Both the position numbers and the translations under genes were made by a program. Source: Bacillota bacterium (GTDB lineage Bacteria; Bacillota; Clostridia; Lachnospirales; Anaerotignaceae). From it: a stretch of 64,000 bases of DNA. How positions within the stretch are numbered: the stretch's first letter is position 1; each line of letters opens with the position of its first letter. Below are positions 1 through 7,713 of the stretch, one piece after another. The notes under the pieces are model-generated. The model saw only the letters and a list, made by a program, of their open reading frames with translations, was not told where the DNA came from and did not search any database. The DNA lies in the NCBI GenBank assembly GCA_019422105.1, contig JAHZDZ010000006.1:160432-224431 (forward strand), in the 5' to 3' direction.

Positions 1-2
1 AC

Positions 3-341
3 GCTCCTGAGATGGCATATTTTGAGTGTATCCATGAGATGAAGCTCATTGTAGACCTTATCAACGAGGGCGGATTTGCCAAGATGCGTTACTCCATCAG
101 CGATACAGCGGAGTATGGCGATTACGAGACAGGCAAGAGGTTAATTACAGAGGATACGAAGAAAGAAATGAGAAAGGTATTGACAGAGATTCAGGACGGT
201 ACCTTTGCAGGTAAATGGATTACAGAAAATAAGGCAGGCGGCAGGGCTCACTTCCTGGCTTGCAGAAGAAGAGGGGCTGAACATCAGCTCGAGGTAGTAG
301 GAGCTCAGCTTCGTAAAATGATGAGCTGGCTGAAGAAGTAA
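3..341 (+). CDS. ilvC: Ketol-acid reductoisomerase, C-terminal part (partial at the window edge)
   Basis: This is the C-terminal 112 residues of IlvC, which converts acetolactate or acetohydroxybutyrate to the dihydroxy acid in valine, leucine and isoleucine synthesis. The reading frame is open to the window edge and begins in mid-protein with APEMAYFECIHEMKLIVDL, the helical knotted domain. The ERxSxS-like stretch is seen as MRYSISDTAEYG, followed by the GRAHFLACRRRGAEHQLEVVG tail region, which ends MSWLKK. The cofactor-binding N-terminal domain lies outside the window. It is the last gene of its unit, because a repeat-rich spacer with two terminator hairpins follows. The identification is secure; only the 5' extent is unknown. 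Confidence 0.95.
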   Translation, partial: APEMAYFECIHEMKLIVDLINEGGFAKMRYSISDTAEYGDYETGKRLITEDTKKEMRKVLTEIQDGTFAGKWITENKAGGRAHFLACRRRGAEHQLEVVGAQLRKMMSWLKK

Positions 342-343
342 GA

Positions 344-431
344 ATAGCCGCAGCGTGGCTATTTTAACGGATTGGATGGTTTTAACCAATTCGTTTCCGA
401 AATATCGTTTTTTATTGCGTGAGTAATAAAA
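344..431 (+). repeat. Structured intergenic repeat, unit 1
   Basis: The unit starts with a small hairpin (ATAGCC, 7-nt loop, GGCTAT, at 344-362). A second hairpin follows, AACGGATTGG (366-375) pairing imperfectly with CCAATTCGTT, and then an A/T-rich stem around TTTTATTGC. The same order of elements recurs at 529-622 and, inverted, at 27371-27420. It lies directly behind the ilvC stop codon. No coding potential is seen. It resembles a REP-like dispersed element, but its family is not recognised. Confidence 0.6.
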
Positions 432-465
432 AATAGCCTTTGACGAAGGTCAAGGCTATTTGCTG

Positions 466-498
466 CCGATAGTTCTTCGCAAGGACTATCGGTTTTTT
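466..498 (+). terminator. Rho-independent terminator after ilvC
   Basis: An 8-bp perfect stem CCGATAGT / ACTATCGG is followed by six T residues. Just upstream (431-461) is another hairpin, AAATAGCCTT / AAGGCTATTT, with no T-run of its own. Confidence 0.8.
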
Positions 499-528
499 AT
501 ATGCTGTTTTATTGCAGAGCAATAAATA

Positions 529-622
529 ATAGCCGCAGCGTGGTTATTTTAACGGATTGGATGCTTTGTGTTCAATCCGTTTTCTTAATATTCTTTTTTA
601 TTGCAGAGCAATAATAAAATAT
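529..622 (+). repeat. Structured intergenic repeat, unit 2
   Basis: Second copy of the element at 344. ATAGCC-GCAGCGT-GGTTAT keeps the first stem with a G-U pair, and AACGGATTG (551-559) pairs perfectly with CAATCCGTT (573-581). A TTATTGC/GCAATAA stem follows. The same TTATTGC-AGA-GCAATAA stem also precedes the unit near 509-525. Retained pairing despite base changes suggests selection on the RNA structure. Confidence 0.6.
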
Positions 623-664
623 AAATTGAAGCATTGAGTCCATCTGCTTTTTTGGCAAGGCAGC

Positions 665-690
665 CGGTATCTTTGATACCGTCTTTTTTT
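665..690 (+). terminator. Rho-independent terminator
   Basis: CGGTATC / GATACCG form a 7-bp stem with a TTT loop, followed by TCTTTTTTT. With the terminator at 466-498 it isolates ilvC from the next gene. Confidence 0.75.
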
Positions 691-731
691 ATGTTGTTTT
701 TACAGAATAAAAAGGTGTGTTTTTGGCAATT

Positions 732-760
732 TTGTTACATAAATGCGTATTTTTGATACT
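732..760 (+). promoter_or_regulatory. Probable sigma-A promoter for the 821 gene
   Basis: TTGTTA (732-737) and GATACT (755-760) are separated by 17 bases, about 60 bases upstream of the start codon at 821. Confidence 0.5.
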
Positions 761-820
761 ATACGAATTATTTTACCTGATGTATTCTAGTACATGGAAA
801 TGAAACAGGGGTGAATAGTA

Positions 821-1282
821 ATGAGTTATATGGCGGCGTTTATGATGGATGCCTATCTGAATGAAAAAGAGGTGCCTACGACACAGTCATTTGATTTTTG
901 GAAGTATATGATGAAAAAGGCTTTGCTGAAATCGGATGAATTTGAAATCCGGTGCAGAGAGGAAGAGGATCTGGCAGAGGAAACAGGCTGTTTATTTGCA
1001 GATGAGAAGGAAAAAGGAAATACAGGAGAGAAAATTTACCGTGGCAGAGTTTCTGACGCCTTTGCCAAAGCGGTACTGAATCATTATTTGGATGAAAATG
1101 AGGCTTTGATCTGGTTCAGCCTTTTTTTAAAGGAAAAGGGTAAAATCTTGTTTTCCAGCGAGCATTATGGAACGGAACTCTATTGGTTTGGCGTAAAAAG
1201 GGAACAGAAGAAGCAGATAGAGGATCTTAAAAATAAATTCCGGGAAATACTGCGGGTTGATTTTTTTCCGTCAGTTTTTTGA
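821..1282 (+). CDS. Hypothetical protein, 153 aa
   Basis: I do not recognise this family. The ATG follows a GGGGTG ribosome site with normal spacing and has its own promoter-like sequence. The product is an acidic, lysine- and glutamate-rich soluble protein with no signal peptide and no membrane segment. Its aromatic-rich N-terminus (MSYMAAFMMDAYL, FDFWKYMMKKALL) and a C-terminal basic helical stretch (KREQKKQIEDLKNKFREIL) are its most distinct parts. Its end overlaps the region carrying the promoter of acpS, so it precedes the acpS-nnr-alr group. It could be a small lineage-specific regulatory or adaptor protein, but nothing in the sequence assigns a function. Confidence 0.65.
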   Translation: MSYMAAFMMDAYLNEKEVPTTQSFDFWKYMMKKALLKSDEFEIRCREEEDLAEETGCLFADEKEKGNTGEKIYRGRVSDAFAKAVLNHYLDENEALIWFSLFLKEKGKILFSSEHYGTELYWFGVKREQKKQIEDLKNKFREILRVDFFPSVF

Positions 1283-1310
1283 AAAGGCTGTACCTTATTT
1301 TTCTTTCGTG

Positions 1311-1316
1311 TATAAT
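1311..1316 (+). promoter_or_regulatory. -10 element upstream of acpS
   Basis: A perfect TATAAT lies 24 bases before the acpS start. No good -35 is found at 17 bases; a TTGAAA at 1279-1284 is too distant. The promoter assignment is therefore tentative. Confidence 0.35.
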
Positions 1317-1340
1317 GAAGGGGAAAGTGTGGTGGGTGAA

Positions 1341-1706
1341 ATGATACTGGGCATTGGCTGTGACAGTATAGAGATTGAAAGGATACAAAAAGCTGCTCGG
1401 AAGGAAAGTTTTTTGAAAAGATATTTTACGGAAGATGAAATACTGCTTTTTCGCCAAAGAGAAATGCGCGCGGAAACCATAGCAGGCAATTTTGCAGCAA
1501 AGGAAGCCTTTGTGAAAGCCCTCGGAACCGGATTTCGGGGCGTTACAGCAGGTGAAATCAGTGTTTTGAGAAACGGCAGCGGTACGCCGTTTCTGTTGTA
1601 TACAGGCGCTGTTATGAGGGAGCGGGGCATTAAGACGGTGCATGTGTCTATCACACATGACAGAAGCTATGCTCATGCTTTTGTCATATTGGAGGGAGGT
1701 AATTAA
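1341..1706 (+). CDS. acpS: Holo-[acyl-carrier-protein] synthase
   Basis: AcpS transfers the 4'-phosphopantetheine arm of coenzyme A to a serine of acyl carrier protein, activating fatty acid synthesis. The protein begins MILGIGCDSIEIERI and contains FAAKEAFVKALGTGF; Asp8 and Glu55 match the magnesium-binding pair of the family. Length is 121 aa, typical for AcpS. An upstream in-frame ATG at 1257 would add 28 residues but lacks a ribosome site and overlaps the previous gene, so the ATG at 1341 behind GGTGGGTGA is preferred. The stop codon TAA abuts the start of nnr, indicating co-transcription; acpS-nnr is a common Firmicute pair. Confidence 0.93.
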   Translation: MILGIGCDSIEIERIQKAARKESFLKRYFTEDEILLFRQREMRAETIAGNFAAKEAFVKALGTGFRGVTAGEISVLRNGSGTPFLLYTGAVMRERGIKTVHVSITHDRSYAHAFVILEGGN

Positions 1707-3248
1707 ATGAAGGTTGCCTTATCGGAGCAGATGCGGCAGTTAGACAGGGAAGCAATGGAATCTGTGGGGATACCCGGAATTGCCCTTATGGAAAATGCGG
1801 CAAGAGAGGTATCACTTTACTGTTACGAATATCTTTTGGCGCATGGTCTGGAGAATGTCCTTATATTTGCAGGTAGGGGAAATAACGGAGGCGACGGCCT
1901 GGCGGCGGCAAGAAGACTGAAAAATAAAGGCATTAATGTTTTGATTTATTTTATCGGAGATACGGCGGGACTGAGCGGAGATGCACTCACTAATTTTAAT
2001 ATTGTAAAAAATATGGGCATCAGTGTGATACAGGATTTCAGCTGTCTGGAGGATACTCTGAGCTGGTGTGATCTGATTCTTGACGCTATATTTGGAACGG
2101 GACTTAAGGGAGTTGTGAAGGGGGAGGCCGTTGAGGTTATTGAGAGGATCAACGTAAGCGGCAAATATGTTGTCAGCTGTGATATTCCCTCCGGTATTGA
2201 CGCGGATACGGGAAAGGTTCTTGGATGCGCGGTAAAGGCAGACGCAACTGTTACCTTTGCTCTTCCCAAAGTGGGGCTTCTGCTCTATCCCGGCAAGGAG
2301 TATACAGGGGAAATGAAGGTTGCCGATATTTCCATTCCCTCCTTCCTCTATCAAAGGATAGGGATGAAATGCAGCATGCTGACGAAGGAGGAAGCGAAGG
2401 CGCTTCTCCCCGGGCGTAAGGAGAGGAGCAATAAAGGTACCTACGGCAGGCTTTTTTGTATGGCAGGCTCCAAGGAAATGACAGGGGCCAATTATCTGGC
2501 CTGCAAAAGCGCATACCGAACAGGAGCGGGGGTTGTCTATTCCTGCAGCGTGCAAAATGTCTTAAATGTCATACAAACCCTTCTGCCGGAAGCGGTTGGG
2601 GTTTCCTTGACAGAAGAGCACGGGCAGGTTCGAAAGGAAAGCTTTGATGATATTGGAGAAAAAATAAAAGATGCAGCCGCAATTGTTCTGGGCCCTGGGC
2701 TTGGCACAGGTGAAAATGTGCAGGATTTTGTCAGGGAGGTTCTGACGAACTGTAAGGTTCCAATGGTGGTAGATGCAGATGCCATCAATGCCATAGCGCA
2801 GAGAAAGGATATCTCAGAGTTTTTTTCACCAAATGTAATACTGACGCCTCATCCCGGTGAGATGAGCAGGCTGACGGGAAAAAGTGTCAGTCAGATACTG
2901 GAGGAAATGGTAGAAACAGCTTCCTCCTATGCGAAAGAAAATCAGGCGATTGTCGTATTAAAGGATGCAAGAACTGTAATTGCTCATCCTGATGGGAGGG
3001 TTTATATCAATACCACAGGATGTGCGGCCATGGCAAAGGGCGGAAGCGGAGATGTCCTTTCCGGTATTATAGGAGGGCTTTTGTCACAGGGCGCAGAACC
3101 TTTTGACGCGGCGGTTCTGGGTGTCTATCTCCATGGGCTGGCAGGTGAAATAGCAGGAAGAAAGCATGGCGCATATTCCACCCTGGCAGGAGAAATATGC
3201 GACTGTATCAGGGACGCCTTTGATGAGGTCGGCGGCGTCTTGGGATAA
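1707..3248 (+). CDS. nnr: Bifunctional NAD(P)H-hydrate epimerase / ADP-dependent NAD(P)H-hydrate dehydratase
   Basis: Nnr repairs hydrated, inactive NADH and NADPH. The N-terminal YjeF_N domain (about residues 1-215) epimerises the R form to the S form, and the C-terminal ribokinase-like domain (about 225-510) dehydrates S-NADHX using ADP. Visible signatures are NNGGDGLAAARRLK and DIPSGIDADTG in the first half, and LTPHPGEMSRLTG and AKGGSGDVLSGIIGG in the second half. The 513-aa length fits a complete two-domain protein. The start codon directly follows the acpS stop, with GGAGG before it. A lipoprotein gene and alr follow within the same direction. Confidence 0.95.
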   Translation: MKVALSEQMRQLDREAMESVGIPGIALMENAAREVSLYCYEYLLAHGLENVLIFAGRGNNGGDGLAAARRLKNKGINVLIYFIGDTAGLSGDALTNFNIVKNMGISVIQDFSCLEDTLSWCDLILDAIFGTGLKGVVKGEAVEVIERINVSGKYVVSCDIPSGIDADTGKVLGCAVKADATVTFALPKVGLLLYPGKEYTGEMKVADISIPSFLYQRIGMKCSMLTKEEAKALLPGRKERSNKGTYGRLFCMAGSKEMTGANYLACKSAYRTGAGVVYSCSVQNVLNVIQTLLPEAVGVSLTEEHGQVRKESFDDIGEKIKDAAAIVLGPGLGTGENVQDFVREVLTNCKVPMVVDADAINAIAQRKDISEFFSPNVILTPHPGEMSRLTGKSVSQILEEMVETASSYAKENQAIVVLKDARTVIAHPDGRVYINTTGCAAMAKGGSGDVLSGIIGGLLSQGAEPFDAAVLGVYLHGLAGEIAGRKHGAYSTLAGEICDCIRDAFDEVGGVLG

Positions 3249-3292
3249 GCGTGCCTTTGAGAGGCGGCAAATCCTTATCATATTCAACTTGG

Positions 3293-3324
3293 CCTATCCG
3301 TATAATAAATAAAAAAAGGATAGG
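3293..3324 (+). promoter_or_regulatory. -10 element within an inverted repeat upstream of the GerS-like gene
   Basis: TATAAT at 3301-3306 sits between CCTATCC (3293-3299) and GGATAGG (3318-3324), a 7-bp inverted repeat. No clear -35 is present. The repeat could be an operator or a hairpin in the leader. Confidence 0.35.
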
Positions 3325-3334
3325 GTGAGGAATA

Positions 3335-3967
3335 ATGTTAAAAAAAGCCTGTATCATGGTACTTGCAGCCGTTTTTTCACTGACGCTGGTCTCCTGCAAA
3401 AAGGCAGACGAGACCTCTGCAATGGAAAAGATACAAAAAGCATTAAATGAGATGGAAAGCTATCAGTGCGACGCCGTATTAAAGAGAATCTCAAATAAGG
3501 GAGAAAACGAGTATCAGACAAAGCAGTATTATAAAAGTACCGGAGAATATAAGCTGGAGCTTTTGTCGCCTGAAAATGTCGCCGGAAATTACACGGTTTT
3601 TGACGGCAAAACTATCTGCCAGTTTAATCCTAAAATAGGTGGAAAGGTAATGATAGATGTTCCGGAATCTCAGCAGCGCAACGAGCTGTTTTTAGGTCAG
3701 TTTATGAAAAATTACATGCAGTCTGAAGATGTGTCCATAGATGTGGCAAATATGGACGAGGGCAAATGCACTGTGCTGGAGGCGGTAATACCCGGCGGAA
3801 ACAAGTATCTTTCCACAGAAAAGCTTTGGGTGGACAATGAAACACTGAAGCCGGTTCAATTTGTAATATATGATGTGGATAACAATGAAAGGTATGTTAT
3901 TACTTATGATAATTTTGAGTATAATGTGCCTTTTGATGAAAACTTTTTCAAAATAACACAAGAATGA
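3335..3967 (+). CDS. GerS-like lipoprotein (LolA-fold, outer-membrane-lipoprotein-sorting-like)
   Basis: The 210-aa product has a lipoprotein signal peptide: basic MLKKA, a hydrophobic core, then the lipobox LVSC, with lipidation expected at about residue 21. The mature part has the alternating beta-strand pattern of LolA/LolB-like proteins (YQTKQYYKSTGEYKLELL, NYTVFDGKTICQF, LWVDNETLKPVQFVIYD). In Clostridioides difficile, GerS is a lipoprotein of this fold needed for cortex modification during germination and is encoded directly before an alanine racemase gene. The same order occurs here, with only 18 bases to alr. I infer a GerS-like role; a general envelope lipoprotein remains possible because sequence alone does not prove orthology. 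Confidence 0.7.
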   Translation: MLKKACIMVLAAVFSLTLVSCKKADETSAMEKIQKALNEMESYQCDAVLKRISNKGENEYQTKQYYKSTGEYKLELLSPENVAGNYTVFDGKTICQFNPKIGGKVMIDVPESQQRNELFLGQFMKNYMQSEDVSIDVANMDEGKCTVLEAVIPGGNKYLSTEKLWVDNETLKPVQFVIYDVDNNERYVITYDNFEYNVPFDENFFKITQE

Positions 3968-3985
3968 TTTGGAGGATGGAAGAAA

Positions 3986-5152
3986 ATGACAAATTACGAA
4001 AGAGTTGTTGCTGAAATCGACCTGGATGCTTTTGACTTTAATATTAAAAGCATCAGAAAAAAACTGGACAAAAGGGTTAAGATGGTTGGTGTTGTGAAGG
4101 CTGACGGTTATGGTCACGGCGCGCTTGAGCTGGCTAAGGTTTTAGAGGAAAACGGTCTGGAATGGTTTGCGGTATCCAATGTGGATGAGGGCGTGCAGCT
4201 GAGAATTCATGGATTTAAAGAGCATATTCTGAATTTGGGCTATGCGCCTAAGGGAAGGTATGAGGATTTGATTCGCCATGAAATTGACCAGACGGTTTAT
4301 GACTATGCAGACGCAAAGGCTCTTTCCGATATGGCGGAGTCAATGCAGAAAAAGGCCAGAGTACATATTAAAATTGATTCCGGTATGGGAAGGCTTGGTT
4401 TCAGGCCGGGAGAAGCTTCTATCCAAACCATACTGGAAATTTCAAAGCTTCCGGGGCTTGATGTGACCGGTATGTTCACCCATCTGGCAAACGCTGATGA
4501 GGATGACAAGAGCTTTGCTCTTCTTCAGAAGGAAAGGTTTGTCGAGGTGCAGAAGGAGCTGGAGGAAAGGGGTTTCCGCCCGCCCTTTATCCATTGCTAC
4601 AACAGCGCGGCGATTGTGGAATTTGACGACGCATTTTATGATTTGGCCCGCCCGGGTATCATACTGTATGGTTTCTATAAGGAAGATATGACGCCTTATA
4701 AGGACAAAATTGAGATCAAGCCGGTTATGAGTCTGAAAAGCCATTTAAGCTTCGTAAAAGAGGTGGAAGCAGGTGTGCCTATCGGGTATGGCTGCACTTA
4801 TGTGACAGATAAGACAACAAGGGTTGCCACTATCCCCGTAGGATATGCTGACGGTTATTCCCGCTCCATGAATAAGGGCGGCAGAGTGCTTGTGAATGGA
4901 GAGTACGCGCCTATTATCGGCAGGGTATGCATGGACCAGATGATGGTTGACGTGACCAATATACCAGAGGCTAAGGAGGACGATGAGGTTGTCTTAATCG
5001 GACGCCAGAAAGACAAGGAAATTACAATGTTTGAAGTGGCGCGCATAATTGGCACGATTGTCAATGAGGTGGTTTGTATGTTTTCAAAAAGAGTGCCCAG
5101 AGTGTACCTGAGAGACGGAAAAGTGGTCAATACCATCAACTATATTAAATAA
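3986..5152 (+). CDS. alr: Alanine racemase
   Basis: Alr is a PLP enzyme that converts L-alanine to D-alanine for peptidoglycan. The PLP lysine is Lys38 in VVKADGYGHGA. The second catalytic base is expected at the tyrosine of PIGYGCTYV (about residue 270), and the VCMDQMMVDVT segment is the substrate loop. Length (388 aa) is normal. The ATG is preceded by GGAGG with about 10 bases of spacing. It follows the lipoprotein gene closely and precedes a mazF-type gene, an order (alr then mazF/ndoA) also known in Bacillus, where an antitoxin gene lies between them. Confidence 0.95.
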   Translation: MTNYERVVAEIDLDAFDFNIKSIRKKLDKRVKMVGVVKADGYGHGALELAKVLEENGLEWFAVSNVDEGVQLRIHGFKEHILNLGYAPKGRYEDLIRHEIDQTVYDYADAKALSDMAESMQKKARVHIKIDSGMGRLGFRPGEASIQTILEISKLPGLDVTGMFTHLANADEDDKSFALLQKERFVEVQKELEERGFRPPFIHCYNSAAIVEFDDAFYDLARPGIILYGFYKEDMTPYKDKIEIKPVMSLKSHLSFVKEVEAGVPIGYGCTYVTDKTTRVATIPVGYADGYSRSMNKGGRVLVNGEYAPIIGRVCMDQMMVDVTNIPEAKEDDEVVLIGRQKDKEITMFEVARIIGTIVNEVVCMFSKRVPRVYLRDGKVVNTINYIK

Positions 5153-5332
5153 ACGGCATAAAATAAGCACACAAAATCCTTTGTTCATGTATACGCCAGA
5201 TTATTTATGGGGAATACTAGTAATGTCACAGACAGCGATTAATAGCCTATCTTCCTACATATGAAACTGAAAAAATACCTGTACAAAAGGCGTGAGGAAC
5301 TCATTAAAAGCTGTCTGACAATATTCTTAGTT

Positions 5333-5357
5333 TAAACGGGATATGCCCGTTTAAATG
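5333..5357 (+). repeat. Perfect inverted repeat upstream of mazF
   Basis: TTTAAACGGG and CCCGTTTAAA form a 10-bp perfect stem with a 5-base loop, ending about 20 bases before the mazF start. No T-run follows. MazEF-type systems are usually autoregulated at palindromes in this position, so it is a candidate operator; a leader hairpin is an alternative. Confidence 0.55.
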
Positions 5358-5377
5358 GACAGCGGAGAGTGAATAAA

Positions 5378-5725
5378 GTGATTGTCAGACGAGGTGATAT
5401 TTTTTATGCAGATTTAAGCCCCGTTGTGGGCTCAGAACAGGGAGGCGTCAGGCCTGTACTGATACTGCAAAACGATATTGGTAACAAATATTCCCCAACC
5501 GTTATTTGCGCTGCTATTACATCCCAGATTAACAAGGCGAAACTGCCGACACATATTGAAATTGAAGCGGCGAAATATTCATTGGTCAGAGATTCTGTCG
5601 TTCTTTTAGAGCAGATTCGAACCATTGACAAAAAAAGGCTCAGGGAGAAGGTATGCCATCTGGAGGACGGCATTATGGATAAGGTAAATAAGGCGTTAAT
5701 TATAAGCCTTAGCCTGCAAAAATAA
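5378..5725 (+). CDS. MazF/PemK (EndoA-type) mRNA interferase toxin, without adjacent antitoxin
   Basis: The 115-aa product matches the EndoA type of MazF ribonuclease, which cleaves mRNA at short specific sites. Signatures are MIVRRGDIFYADLSPVVGSE (the N-terminal strand with catalytic-loop arginine), GGVRPVLILQND, CAAITSQINKAKLPTHIE and RDSVVLLEQIRTIDKKRL. The GTG at 5378 is chosen because GGAG lies about 10 bases upstream and the protein then begins exactly like Bacillus EndoA; the GTG at 5369 is too close to that site. No MazE/EndoAI-like gene is found in the 225 bases between alr and this gene. It may be a solitary toxin or have a distant antitoxin. Confidence 0.9.
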   Translation: MIVRRGDIFYADLSPVVGSEQGGVRPVLILQNDIGNKYSPTVICAAITSQINKAKLPTHIEIEAAKYSLVRDSVVLLEQIRTIDKKRLREKVCHLEDGIMDKVNKALIISLSLQK

Positions 5726-5783
5726 GGGCAGACGCTTTCAGACTGTTTGCGAAGACGGCTGTTTTTGGGAATTAGGATATTTA

Positions 5784-5826
5784 AAAAGGGATGCAAAGAC
5801 TAAAACGTCTTTGCATCCCTTTTTTA
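5784..5826. terminator. Bidirectional terminator between mazF and the minus-strand transporter gene
   Basis: A 15-bp perfect stem AAGGGATGCAAAGAC / GTCTTTGCATCCCTT is flanked by an A-run on the left and a T-run on the right, so it can work for both converging genes. Confidence 0.9.
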
Positions 5827-5917
5827 AAAAATACAATACGGAACTTTTTATGACTGCACAATAAAATCGGATTGTCCCAAGCTGCTTAATTTGTGAAAAT
5901 AGGCGTGGCTGCTGCTT

Positions 5918-7285
5918 TTAAAACTTTATGATTCCCAGCGTATTGACGAATATAATGACCATAGCCAATGGAGCCAGATACTTGATGGCAAAGGACCAGA
6001 ATTTTCTGGATTTGAATTTCAGTGTACCGTTATTGGATATTTCATCGGCGGCCTTATCAACGCCCCAAACATGGCCGACTGCAATACACAGAAGAAAGCC
6101 TCCGATTGGAAGAAGGAAGTTTGTGGGTACATAATCCATAAAGTCAAAAACACTCATGCCAAACAGCTTAAAATCCTGCAAAATACCAAAGCTCAGGGCG
6201 CTTGGGATGCCCAAAAGGGTCAATACCGTACCGCTTGTCAATACGGCTGTCCTTCTTGTGACCTTTAGATTGTCAATTGCGAAGGAGACCACAACCTCAA
6301 GCAAAGCGACAGAGGAGGTTATCGCCGCGAAAAATACGAGGAAAAAGAATATCAGACCGAAAAAGCTGCCCAATGGCATGGACTGGAACACAGTCGGCAA
6401 AGTAACAAAAATAAGGCCGGGGCCCTGAGTTGGCTCAAGGCCGAAGGCAAATACAGCGGGAAGTATGGTTAAGCCCGCAATTAAGGCGACCATTGTGTCT
6501 ATGGCCGGGATAAAAATTGAATTTTTCTCCAAATTGGAATTCTTATTCAGATAGCTTCCGTAGGTTATATTAATCCCCATACCCAGACTCAGAGAATAAA
6601 AAACCTGTCCCATAGCGTTAATGACAACGGAGGGTGAAAACTTTGAAAAATCCGGCTTGAGAAAAAACTTGACGCCCTCCATGGCGCCGGGCAGTGTAAG
6701 GCTTCTTATCATGACTACAATAAACAGTATAAAAAGAGCGGGCATAAAAAGCTTGCTTGCCTTTTCTATACCGCCGGAAATTCCCTTCGCCACGATAAAT
6801 ATTGTGGAGGCCATAAAGATTATCTGCCATATCACAGGCTTGATTGGAGAAGAACGGAATGCGTCAAAAAAAGCTGATATCTGAGCTGTATTGGCGATTG
6901 TGTCAGCAGCACCGAATTTCCCGCCTGTGAAATATTCAAAGATATACTCCATAACCCAGCCGCCCAGCACGCCATAATAGGACAGAATAATAAACGCCGC
7001 GGCAACGCCCAGATAACCGACGATTTTCCATTTTTCACCGATTTTGCCGAAAGCGCCAACCGTACTTCGCTTTGCGTAACGGCCAAGTGACATTTCAGCT
7101 AATATAATCGTGAAGCCTAAAAGCAGCACCAGTATTAAATATACCAAAACAAAGACGCCGCCGCCGCTGTTTCCCGCTACATAGGGAAATTTCCACAAAT
7201 TACCCAAACCAACGGCTGAACCGGCGGAGGCAATAATAAATCCGACATTAGAAGACCATTGTCCTCTTCCATGCTCTTTACTCAA
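5918..7285 (-). CDS. Sodium-dependent amino acid transporter, NSS/SNF family
   Basis: This is a neurotransmitter:sodium symporter family protein, a LeuT-fold membrane carrier that takes up an amino acid together with sodium. The TM1 signature is seen as SAGSAVGLGNLWKFPYVAG, with the unwound glycine-rich segment that binds sodium and substrate. About 11 hydrophobic helices are visible over 455 residues, as in bacterial members such as MhsT. I chose the TTG start at 7285 because GGGAGGG precedes it at correct spacing and the promoter (7321-7349) predicts a transcript start downstream of the longer ATG at 7330. The gene is monocistronic. The substrate cannot be read from sequence; aromatic or branched hydrophobic amino acids are typical. 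Confidence 0.9.
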   Translation of the reverse strand: MSKEHGRGQWSSNVGFIIASAGSAVGLGNLWKFPYVAGNSGGGVFVLVYLILVLLLGFTIILAEMSLGRYAKRSTVGAFGKIGEKWKIVGYLGVAAAFIILSYYGVLGGWVMEYIFEYFTGGKFGAADTIANTAQISAFFDAFRSSPIKPVIWQIIFMASTIFIVAKGISGGIEKASKLFMPALFILFIVVMIRSLTLPGAMEGVKFFLKPDFSKFSPSVVINAMGQVFYSLSLGMGINITYGSYLNKNSNLEKNSIFIPAIDTMVALIAGLTILPAVFAFGLEPTQGPGLIFVTLPTVFQSMPLGSFFGLIFFFLVFFAAITSSVALLEVVVSFAIDNLKVTRRTAVLTSGTVLTLLGIPSALSFGILQDFKLFGMSVFDFMDYVPTNFLLPIGGFLLCIAVGHVWGVDKAADEISNNGTLKFKSRKFWSFAIKYLAPLAMVIIFVNTLGIIKF

Positions 7286-7320
7286 TAAAAACCCTCCCAA
7301 ATTATGACATACCATTGCCA

Positions 7321-7349
7321 ATATTATCAAAAATCGCAGGCCGCGTCAA
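7321..7349 (-). promoter_or_regulatory. Sigma-A promoter for the NSS transporter
   Basis: On the minus strand TTGACG (7349-7344) and TAATAT (7326-7321) are separated by 17 bases. Transcription would begin near 7314, which supports the internal TTG start at 7285. Confidence 0.65.
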
Positions 7350-7671
7350 CGAAAATATGGATATAGTTTTTCTTTACGGCAGGAAAATATACTTCTGTAA
7401 CTGTTTTGTTCAGAATTGAATAGCAGGACAGGCTTGCGTAAAATACCTTATTAATAAACAAAAAAGCAGAGGCGTCAAAAAGGCTGTATTTAAACTAAAT
7501 CGACGGGAGCAACAAAATGCATACTTCATGTTGACTAAACCCATACGTTTTTTAAAACTTCTCATTTTCTGAAAATACGACAAAGCTTGATGTTGAGAAA
7601 AACTTTTGGCACGGCTCTTCTAAAGCATTGCAGATGGGAACAGGAATCATGGCTATGACTTTTTTTATATA
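7350..7671. other. Intergenic region without recognised features
   Basis: About 320 bases between the NSS transporter promoter and the terminator of the LtaS-type gene. No open reading frame with a ribosome site, no strong hairpin and no repeat copy is seen. Confidence 0.5.
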
Positions 7672-7702
7672 TAAAAAAGAGGAGCGTAAATCTACGCTCC
7701 TC
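7672..7702 (-). terminator. Terminator of the LtaS-type gene
   Basis: On the minus strand GAGGAGCGTA / TACGCTCCTC form a 10-bp stem followed by TTTTTTATAT. Confidence 0.85.
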
Positions 7703-7713
7703 CCTGGTATGGA

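Noticed and set aside
1812..2555. Long minus-strand frame inside nnr
   Set aside because: It is a shadow of the nnr coding sequence, with no start signal and low-complexity translation.
5187..5264. A 25-codon frame between alr and mazF as a possible antitoxin
   Set aside because: It is far shorter than MazE/EndoAI antitoxins, has no ribosome site and no similarity that I can see. A second 24-codon frame at 5261-5335 was rejected for the same reasons.
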